DNA of 64,000 nt from Sphingomonas sp. JUb134. GTDB lineage: Bacteria; Pseudomonadota; Alphaproteobacteria; Sphingomonadales; Sphingomonadaceae. The stretch spans positions 2,938,501 to 3,002,500 of the forward strand of contig NZ_SLYP02000001.1 of assembly GCF_004341505.2 (NCBI RefSeq). The letters run 5' to 3'. The position numbers and the translations under genes are program-made. The notes beneath the pieces were generated by a model, which was not told the origin of the DNA, did not search any database, and saw only the letters and a program-made list of their open reading frames with translations. Below are positions 18,584 to 25,195 of the stretch, piece by piece; the stretch's first letter is position 1, and each line of letters begins with the position of its first letter.

Positions 18584-19249
18584 ATGCAGACGCTGGCCTC
18601 CCCTTCGCTCGGCTCCGGCTTTCCGGCGGAACCGATCATCGCGCACATTCTCTCGCAATCGGGCGTCCAGCGGGTCCCCAGCCCAAAGCTCACGCTGTTC
18701 ATGGTCCGCGACTTCCTGCCCCAGGAACTCTGCGCCGCGATGATCGCCCGGATCGACGCTCAGCGCCGGCCCTCCACCATCTCCGACTCCAACGGCGACG
18801 CGGCATTCCGCACCAGCGAGACCTGCGACCTCGACCGGTTCGATCCCGAGGTCGCCGAGGTGGAGGCGCGGATCCATCGCTTCTGCGGCATCGATCCGGC
18901 GCATGGGGAGCCGCTGCAGGGCCAGCGCTACGCCGTGGGCCAGGAGTTCAAGGCCCACACAGACTATTTCGAGCCGAGCGGCGTCGACTTCCAGCGATAC
19001 TGCGGGGTGGCGGGAAACCGTACCTGGACGGTCATGCTCTACCTCAACGAGCCGGAGGCAGGCGGCGCGACGCGGTTCAAGGCGATCGACAAGATCGTCC
19101 AGCCCGAGACCGGCAAGCTGCTCGCCTGGAACAACAAGCGGCCGGACGGGTCGTGCAATCCGTCGACGATCCACCACGGCATGAAGGTGCGCGCGGGCAC
19201 CAAATATGTGCTCACCAAATGGTTTCGGGAGCGCCCCTGGGGCTGGTGA
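18584..19249 (+). CDS. Prolyl 4-hydroxylase-like Fe(II)/2-oxoglutarate oxygenase
   Basis: A 221-residue P4H-type dioxygenase. The iron triad is H125 and D127 (in HTDYF) plus H197 (in IHHGMKV); K207, ten residues after the distal histidine, is the expected 2-oxoglutarate ligand as in collagen P4H. LQGQRYAVGQEFKAH and TVMLYLNEPEAGGATRF also match the family. There is no signal peptide, so it is cytosolic; the target protein is unknown. AGGAGA eight bases before the ATG fixes the start. A TonB receptor operon lies downstream on the other strand, but a link is not shown. Confidence 0.87.
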   Translation: MQTLASPSLGSGFPAEPIIAHILSQSGVQRVPSPKLTLFMVRDFLPQELCAAMIARIDAQRRPSTISDSNGDAAFRTSETCDLDRFDPEVAEVEARIHRFCGIDPAHGEPLQGQRYAVGQEFKAHTDYFEPSGVDFQRYCGVAGNRTWTVMLYLNEPEAGGATRFKAIDKIVQPETGKLLAWNNKRPDGSCNPSTIHHGMKVRAGTKYVLTKWFRERPWGW

Positions 19250-19277
19250 GCCGCTTCCGAACCGGAACCGGCCGCCG

Positions 19278-19448
19278 TCAGTTCCGGAAAATCGGCGACA
19301 GCAGGCCGCGCGGCAGCAGCGACCCGGTGCCGCTGCGCCGCCGGAGCTGGTCCGCGTGCTGAGCGATCGCCTGAGCCTCCGCCAGCGACGGGGCGCCGAG
19401 CGCCTGGCGCTCCAGCTCTTCCGGGCTCGGGCCCTGCTTAGCGGCCAT
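19278..19448 (-). CDS. Small unknown protein (56 aa), second of an overlapping pair
   Basis: A 56-residue frame (MAAKQGPSPEELERQALGAP at the start, ending SPIFRN) whose ATG lies inside the last codons of the preceding small gene, with an 11-base overlap in a different phase. It is predicted alpha-helical in residues 9-36 and basic afterwards; no membrane segment. GC-rich third codon positions and the coupling to the upstream frame argue that it is translated. No independent ribosome site is visible, which fits translational coupling. I do not recognise a family. Confidence 0.55.
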   Translation of the reverse strand: MAAKQGPSPEELERQALGAPSLAEAQAIAQHADQLRRRSGTGSLLPRGLLSPIFRN

Positions 19449-19605
19449 GGCCGGCGGGAAGCTCGCGGTTGTACACCCGGTCGAGATAATAGCCGGCGAG
19501 CAGATAGTGCGCCTTCACCGCGGCCGGATCCACCGCGCTCTGCGCCCGCTCCAGCTCGGTCTCCGCGCGCTTGTAGTAATACTGAAGGTCGTCTTCCCTC
19601 TGCAT
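19438..19605 (-). CDS. Small helical unknown protein (55 aa), first of an overlapping pair
   Basis: A 55-residue frame starting MQREDDLQYYYKRAETELER and including the conserved-looking KAHYLLAGYYLDRVYNRE. It is amphipathic and Tyr-rich, with no signal peptide or membrane segment. A GGAGAG site lies four bases before the ATG, and third codon positions are strongly GC, as in real genes here. It resembles small soluble proteins I associate with sphingomonads, but I cannot name a family. The 212 bases upstream, up to the TonB receptor stop, hold no gene; a TATATAA-like box lies about 80 bases before the start. Confidence 0.6.
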   Translation of the reverse strand: MQREDDLQYYYKRAETELERAQSAVDPAAVKAHYLLAGYYLDRVYNRELPAGHGR

Positions 19606-19817
19606 CGTACTCTCCATTGGCGGTGCCGGCGAACCGCACCCACCGCGCGAGTATGTCCCTCCTCAGCTCACGCGACACTCACCTGCGTTATATACTCCAG
19701 AAGTGCCCGCGAGTCCCTCTTCCATGCACGCGGTCGGTGGAGATTCGATGACAGCGACTGAGCCGGTTCTTGCCACTCACTTCCGGAGGTCGTTAGCGCT
19801 ACTTCCGGCCCCGCCGA

Positions 19818-22496
19818 TCAGAAGGTGATGCTCGCACCCAGCGAAAAGATGCGGCCGAGGCGATAGCTGTTGATGTCGACTCGCTGGCCTTCCGAGAAGG
19901 TCTGCGACTCGCGATAGCGGGTGCCGGTCAGGTTGCGGGCCTCCGCCTTCACCTCGATGGTCTTGCCAGCGACGACGATGCCCTGCCGGCCCACCACGTC
20001 CAGGCGGATGCCGGGACGCTCCACCAGGTCGGGAAGGCGCACGCCGCCGCCGCCGCCCACGGGACCGCGGTTGGTGACGCGATCACTCGCGTAGTTGAAC
20101 AGCACCGTCAGCTGGGACAGCCGCTCGGTATCCTCGATGCCGAACTGCAGGTTCACCAGATGGTCCGACTGGCCCACCAGCGGCGCACCGTCCTGGAACA
20201 GTACGTTGGCCGGGCGGAGCACCGGCTCGGTACCCGACTGGAGCGGGCTTGCGATTAGGCTGTCGTCGGCTTTGATCTTGGAGTCGGTGTAGGTGTAGTT
20301 GGCGATCAGCACGAGCCGGCGGGTCGCGAAGAAATCCCCGCCGAGGCTGGCGAGCGGCACGTACTTCTGGAACTCGACCTCGCCGCCGAACAGCCGTGCG
20401 GACGGAGCGTTGGCAAAGCCCGTCTGGAGCGTGTCCGTGCCTGCGGGGAAGAACGCCACGGCCTCGATCGGATCGTCGATCTTCTTGTAGAAGCCGGCGA
20501 GCGAGAGCCGCTGGTCGCGCGCGAAATACCATTCGAAGCGGGCTTCGCCGTTGTAAAGCTGCGAGTCCTTCAGGAACACGTTGCCGAAGAACAGGCGGTC
20601 GCTCTCGAAATCCTGATAGAGCTGGGGCGCGAGTTCGCGGAACTGCGGCCGCGCGAGCGTCTTGGAGGCATGGAGCCGCAGCTGCATGTCCTCGGCGAAG
20701 TTCCAGGTGATCGTGGCGGCCGGCAGCCAGTAATCGTTGGCAAGCCGCGTGCCGGCAGCGCCGCCCGACGGCAGCACCTCTTCCACCGCATCCTCGTAGC
20801 GGACGCCCAGCGTACCGCGCAGGCCGTCCAGGACCTCCGCTTCGGCCTGTGCATAGCCGGCATGGACGCGCAGGCTCGCGCTATAGGCGGCTGCGCCCTG
20901 CCCCGTGGAGGTGTTGCGCAGATAGATGCCGTTGGTGAGCACCGTGTAGTCGGACAGCAGATAGTCCGGCCGTAGCTGCGAGATCACCGGATCGAGCGCG
21001 CCGTTGTTGGCGGCCGAATATTGGAAGGTGTAGCGCGTCGAGTCCCGGTCGGTGTCGTTGTACGCATAGCCCGCCGACAGAATGATCTCCCGCGCCGCGG
21101 GGACCTTCCAGCTGACGTTCGCCTGGCCGGACCACAGGTCCTCGTCGAGCTCGCTGAAGGCGACGCTGGCCGACTGGAGCCCGGATAGGTTGTTGGTGTA
21201 GCGCTCCAGCCCCTCGTTGTACTGGTAGGTGAAGGCGCGCTCGTACGGCGCGTTGCGCTGCGTGTTGGCATAGGCGCCGCGCAGGTCGAGCGAGACGTCG
21301 CCCAGCTTGAACTCGCCGACGACCTGGCTGTCGATCAGCTGCCGCTCGAACCAGTTGGTGTTCTGGGTGATGAAGGGATCGATGCCGTTGGGCAGCGTCC
21401 CGATGTTCGCGGTCGAGCCGCGCGACAGCCGTCCCTGCTTCAGCGTGTCGTGAACATAGAGGTTGGTGAAGCGGATGCGGTTCTCGCCGAACTCGGCGCC
21501 CAGCCCCAGCAACCCGTTCAGGATTGCGCGATTGTCGGTCAGCACGGTGTGGAAGTCGCGCAGCAGGATCGCGTCGGGGCTGTCGGTAACCTGCTGGGTC
21601 GCATCGCGGGTACGCCACGTGTTGCTGAAGCCCGCCGCCGCGATCACGCCGATGCGCGTCGCGCCGACGTCCTTGGCCGTGCCGAAGCTCATCTCGGCGG
21701 AATAGTTCGCCGGAAGCTGCGCATTCTCCTGAAGCAGCGTCGTCGGTGCGTTCGACATCTGGGTGAGTTGCGCCGGGGTCAGCGAGGTGCCGTCCGCACC
21801 TGCGCCGTTGACGAAGCCCGGCACGTCGCGCTCGCCGCTGTCGAAGCCGGTCCAGTCGTAGCGGCCGCCATCATAGACGTAGCCGAGTTCGCTGGTCGTG
21901 ACCGTGTCGGCGCTGAGCGAGCCGCCGATCTGAAGGAAGGTCTCCTCGGGGACGGCGCGGGTGGTCAGGTTCACCACGCCGCCGCCGAACTCGCCGGGAT
22001 AGTTCACGGAATAGCTCTTCTGCACCAGCGCAGAGGCGATGACGTTGGTGGGGAAGATGTCGAGCGGCACCACGCGGCGCAGCGGCTCGGGGCTGGGCAG
22101 CGGAGACCCGTTGAGCAGCGACGAAGAATAGCGGTCACCCAGACCACGGACATAGACGAAGCCGTTGCCCACGACCGAAAGGCCGGTCACCCGCTGCAGC
22201 GCGCCGGCGATGTCGCCTTCCCCGGTCCGCGCGATGTCGGCGGTGGAAAGGACGTTCACGACCTGCGGGGTCGCGCGGACTGCGTCGGGAATGTTGCGGC
22301 CGACCACCACGATCTCGCCGCCCATGTCCGCGCCCGGCGTCGACACGTCGACCTCCGGTTCGGCGGGCGCACCCGCGTCCGGGGAGACGGTGGTTCCGGC
22401 CGGCGGGGTCGCAGGCGTGGTGGTGGTCTGCGCCTGGACCGGCAGCGCCCAGGCTGTCGAGGCGAGCAGAGTGGTCAGGAACACGGTCTTCTTCAT
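19818..22496 (-). CDS. TonB-dependent outer-membrane receptor (Pho-box operon)
   Basis: An 892-residue receptor: signal peptide (cleavage near VQAQ, residue 23), an N-terminal low-complexity Thr/Pro stretch, a plug domain (about 60-200, with GGEIVVVGRNIPDAVRATPQ and VYVRGLGDRYSSSLLNG), and a 22-strand barrel ending in the terminal phenylalanine (GASITF) needed for Bam insertion. It follows the beta-helix lipoprotein gene by 69 bases on the same strand, so both probably share one transcript behind four PhoB half-sites. The ligand may be a phosphorus compound, inferred only from that regulation. Confidence 0.88.
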   Translation of the reverse strand: MKKTVFLTTLLASTAWALPVQAQTTTTPATPPAGTTVSPDAGAPAEPEVDVSTPGADMGGEIVVVGRNIPDAVRATPQVVNVLSTADIARTGEGDIAGALQRVTGLSVVGNGFVYVRGLGDRYSSSLLNGSPLPSPEPLRRVVPLDIFPTNVIASALVQKSYSVNYPGEFGGGVVNLTTRAVPEETFLQIGGSLSADTVTTSELGYVYDGGRYDWTGFDSGERDVPGFVNGAGADGTSLTPAQLTQMSNAPTTLLQENAQLPANYSAEMSFGTAKDVGATRIGVIAAAGFSNTWRTRDATQQVTDSPDAILLRDFHTVLTDNRAILNGLLGLGAEFGENRIRFTNLYVHDTLKQGRLSRGSTANIGTLPNGIDPFITQNTNWFERQLIDSQVVGEFKLGDVSLDLRGAYANTQRNAPYERAFTYQYNEGLERYTNNLSGLQSASVAFSELDEDLWSGQANVSWKVPAAREIILSAGYAYNDTDRDSTRYTFQYSAANNGALDPVISQLRPDYLLSDYTVLTNGIYLRNTSTGQGAAAYSASLRVHAGYAQAEAEVLDGLRGTLGVRYEDAVEEVLPSGGAAGTRLANDYWLPAATITWNFAEDMQLRLHASKTLARPQFRELAPQLYQDFESDRLFFGNVFLKDSQLYNGEARFEWYFARDQRLSLAGFYKKIDDPIEAVAFFPAGTDTLQTGFANAPSARLFGGEVEFQKYVPLASLGGDFFATRRLVLIANYTYTDSKIKADDSLIASPLQSGTEPVLRPANVLFQDGAPLVGQSDHLVNLQFGIEDTERLSQLTVLFNYASDRVTNRGPVGGGGGVRLPDLVERPGIRLDVVGRQGIVVAGKTIEVKAEARNLTGTRYRESQTFSEGQRVDINSYRLGRIFSLGASITF

Positions 22497-22565
22497 GGCT
22501 GCTGCCCCGGCGGTCTGGTCAGGAAATGTGGGGCGGAGGACGCGAACGTCCCCCGCCCATCGGTC

Positions 22566-24146
22566 TTAGTTGGGAAGCGCGGTGCAGCTGGCGCTGGTCG
22601 CGAATGCCGCCCGGTTCGAGCTGCAGGTCCAACCGCGGTACCAAGTGTCGTTCGCACCGTTCACCGCGCCGACGTAGCTGGTCTTCACCAGGAAGCTGGT
22701 GCCCGTCGGGTTGAGGGTGGAGGCGTCGAACGGCGTCGCCGAAAGCGCGGCACCGGCCGGGAAGTAGGTGTTGGACAGCAGGCCCGAACCATTCTCCAGG
22801 TTGTTCGTGCCGGCCGTGAACACCGCGCGCTGTTCGGCGCTGGTGACGGTGATGTTGTTGACGGTGGTCTCCGCATAGGGGTTCGCACAGCCGAACAGCA
22901 CCGAGTCGAACATCGGCGGACCCTGATCCTCGAGCGCCGGGTTGGCCGGGCGGATCGTGGTCTTGCCGCTGGCATCGGCGCCCGCGACGATGTTCAGGCA
23001 GGCGACCGGGCTGACGACGATGCCGTTGACGAAGCGTGCGTCGGCACCACCGCGGATACGGATCGCCGCGTTCACGCCGCTCGACGTATGCACGAAGGTG
23101 AAGTTCGCGAGGTTGTAGCGCTGACGCGGCAGCACGTCCTCGTTGCCGTTGGAGTCGATCTCCGTCGCGTAGGTGTCGCTCTGCGTGTTGTTCGGCTTTT
23201 GGATCGCGAGCAGGAACTGGACGAAGCCCTGCCAACCCACATCGGTATCCAGGCCGTCGTCATCGGCGCCGGTCATCACCAGGTAGCGCAGGTTGGTGCG
23301 GCCGCCGAAGATCTCGATGCCGTCGTCCGAGCTGTTGTGCACCTGGACGTGGTCGATGGCGGTGCCCGAACCGGTGCCGCCCAGCGTCAGGCCCTGCAGC
23401 TCGTTGTTGGGGCTGATGATGGTGCCCGAGTAGCGGATCTGGACGTAGCGGATGGTGCCGCTGTTGTCGGTGGGCGTTGCGCCGCCGTACAGCGCGGTGC
23501 TGGTGCCTTCGACGACGTTCTCGCACTGCGCCGTACCCGGCGAGACCGTGGCGTTGCAGTTCGAGATCGGCGCACGGCCGGCGAGAATGATGCCGCCCCA
23601 CAGGCCCTGCGTCTCGTCGGTCACTTCGCCGGTCAGGTTCTGCTGCGCGGTGAAGATGATCGGCTGGGTCTCGGTGCCCTCGGCAACCAGGCGCGAGCCG
23701 CGGTTGACCACCAGGAAGTCGTTGTCGCCGTCGGCCTTTGCATAGACGATCGCGCCCGGCGCGATGGTCAGCGTCGCGCTGACGCCGCCCGGTGCATTGC
23801 CTGCACCGCCGATGTCGACGCCCACGTCCACGCGGCCGTTCATCTCATAGGCGACGCCCGCGACCTTCGGCAGCGACAGCGCCGAGGTGATCTGCGACGG
23901 CAGGCGGCAGCTGCGATAGTTGCCGATGACGCCGACGTTGCTGGTGCCGGTCGGGCAGTCCGCGGCCGGCGTGCCGGGCGTCGGGGTCGGCGTGGGCTGA
24001 GGAGTCGGCGTCGGGGTCGGCGTTCCCGGGATCACTACGGTGCCTTCGCCAGGCGATGCCACACTCGAGGAACCGTCGCAGCCGGCCAGCGCCACCGCGG
24101 CGCAGCTCGTCAGCAGGATCAGGCTCATGCGCTTCAGGTCGGCCAT
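22566..24146 (-). CDS. Beta-helix-like surface lipoprotein paired with the TonB receptor
   Basis: A 526-residue lipoprotein: signal peptide with lipobox LAGC (C23), a flexible Pro/Thr repeat linker (about residues 40-60, PTPTPTPQPTPTPTP), then a secreted domain whose segments (GLWGGIILAGRAPI, IRYVQIRYSG, NNELQGLTLGGTGSGTAIDH, SSDDGIEIFGG) look like successive turns of a right-handed parallel beta-helix. Six or more late cysteines could form disulfides. Similar lipoproteins occur beside TonB receptors in other bacteria (from memory), which suggests an outer-leaflet binding partner for the receptor. Molecular function unknown. Confidence 0.78.
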   Translation of the reverse strand: MADLKRMSLILLTSCAAVALAGCDGSSSVASPGEGTVVIPGTPTPTPTPQPTPTPTPGTPAADCPTGTSNVGVIGNYRSCRLPSQITSALSLPKVAGVAYEMNGRVDVGVDIGGAGNAPGGVSATLTIAPGAIVYAKADGDNDFLVVNRGSRLVAEGTETQPIIFTAQQNLTGEVTDETQGLWGGIILAGRAPISNCNATVSPGTAQCENVVEGTSTALYGGATPTDNSGTIRYVQIRYSGTIISPNNELQGLTLGGTGSGTAIDHVQVHNSSDDGIEIFGGRTNLRYLVMTGADDDGLDTDVGWQGFVQFLLAIQKPNNTQSDTYATEIDSNGNEDVLPRQRYNLANFTFVHTSSGVNAAIRIRGGADARFVNGIVVSPVACLNIVAGADASGKTTIRPANPALEDQGPPMFDSVLFGCANPYAETTVNNITVTSAEQRAVFTAGTNNLENGSGLLSNTYFPAGAALSATPFDASTLNPTGTSFLVKTSYVGAVNGANDTWYRGWTCSSNRAAFATSASCTALPN

Positions 24147-24269
24147 GAAATCTCCGTTCCGGGAAAAACCCCGGGGCTTGCAGGACAGGCGCGACCGATC
24201 GGAGGACGTTCCCCCATCGGCCTCGGCGGCCCTCCTAGGCAGCGGAGGTGACACGTTGATGCGATTCCG

Positions 24270-24309
24270 GGGACAGCTCGGTGACAGGAACGTTACAGAA
24301 GCGTGACAA
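24270..24309 (-). promoter_or_regulatory. PhoB-binding Pho box, four tandem half-sites
   Basis: On the minus strand, four direct repeats occur at an exact 11-base period: TTGTCAC, CTGTAAC, CTGTCAC, CTGTCCC, each followed by a four-base spacer. This is the established Pho-box layout (CTGTCAT-N4-CTGTCAT). It lies 124 bases before the lipoprotein start and points towards it. PhoB control is therefore a strong inference. Confidence 0.8.
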
Positions 24310-24446
24310 GCCGGACGGGCCGCCAGGGATCGCTCGCCACGCGCTTTGCGACTCCCTATGGCTGCGCAATGAGCGGTTCTCGTCGCACCGACAGCGCGCA
24401 GAAATGGCACACCGGAGAGCGCGGCCGGCGAGCCGCCGGTCGCCGC

Positions 24447-24890
24447 ATGCTGCCCCGGTGGATCGCGATCGCCGTGCTCGTCGTTCCCGCCGCCTGTGAC
24501 GGGTCCAGCAGCGATCCGCGCCGGGCGGACGCGCGATCCCGCGCACCTCTTGTCGAACGCCTCGCGCAAGCAGACGTCGCCCAGGGCAAGCGGCTGTTCC
24601 GCCAGTGCGCCGCCTGCCACACCGTTGCTCCGGGCGGCGGCGATCGTAACGGACCGAACCTGCACGGAGTCGTGGGGCGCCCGGTCGCCGCCGGCAGTCG
24701 CCGCTTCGGCTACACCGCAGCACTGGAGGCGATCGGCGGGACCTGGACGCCCGAGCGACTGGACGCCTGGCTCCAGAACCCACAGCGGTTCGCACCGGGC
24801 ACTTCGATGATCTATGCAGGGATGCCGAACGGGGTCGACCGCGCCGACGTGATCGCGTTCCTGCGGCAACAGGGTGCGGCCGCGGACTGA
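24447..24890 (+). CDS. Class I c-type cytochrome, probable lipoprotein
   Basis: A small monoheme cytochrome c of about 147 residues. The heme motif is CAACH (residues 54-58) and the distal ligand is M121 in GTSMIYAGM, the layout of cytochrome c2/c550. The N-terminal segment LPRWIAIAVLVVPAACDG is a signal peptide with a possible lipobox at C17. The start is uncertain: this ATG gives the signal peptide directly, while an in-frame ATG 78 bases earlier or a GTG inside the Pho box would add a long basic leader. It is divergent from the Pho operon and is an electron carrier in the periplasm. Confidence 0.8.
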   Translation: MLPRWIAIAVLVVPAACDGSSSDPRRADARSRAPLVERLAQADVAQGKRLFRQCAACHTVAPGGGDRNGPNLHGVVGRPVAAGSRRFGYTAALEAIGGTWTPERLDAWLQNPQRFAPGTSMIYAGMPNGVDRADVIAFLRQQGAAAD

Positions 24891-25049
24891 GCGGCAGCAA
24901 CAGCCCGGGCCGAAGAACCTGTTCGGCCGTTCTGCGCCCCCTTCTGATGCTCCCGGCCGACGCGCCTGAATGGGGCGCGCACGCTGCTTATCGCGCCGGC
25001 TGCTTCGGTTCTCAGGAAGCATCGCCCCAGACTTCGACGCCGTTCCGAC

Positions 25050-25095
25050 GCTGGTAGACGACCTACCAGCCCGAGCCTGAGATCCCATATATAAT
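25050..25095 (+). promoter_or_regulatory. Inverted repeat plus TATAAT before the second TonB receptor
   Basis: A perfect eight-base inverted repeat, GCTGGTAG-N5-CTACCAGC, ends 19 bases before a perfect TATAAT. No good -35 is visible, and the repeat occupies that position, as expected for an operator. The receptor start is 100 bases downstream. The rest of the 305-base gap after the cytochrome gene holds no gene. Confidence 0.5.
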
Positions 25096-25195
25096 AAGAC
25101 AAGTATGCTTGAACCGGTGGCGGCAGCAGCGTAGTATCCGACAAGAACCGGCGGAGGCCCCTGACCGACACGCCGGGAGTTCAGGAGAGTGTTTC

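Noticed and set aside
23975..24030. Short tandem repeats that could suggest a repeat array
   Set aside because: They encode a Pro/Thr linker in a lipoprotein (a similar linker occurs at about 28900-28970). No direct repeats with unique spacers occur, so there is no CRISPR array.
21450..24251. A plus-strand open frame of over 900 codons opposite the TonB receptor and lipoprotein
   Set aside because: The minus-strand proteins have signal peptides, a plug and barrel, and a lipobox; the plus-strand reading is low-complexity Arg/Gly/Val sequence.
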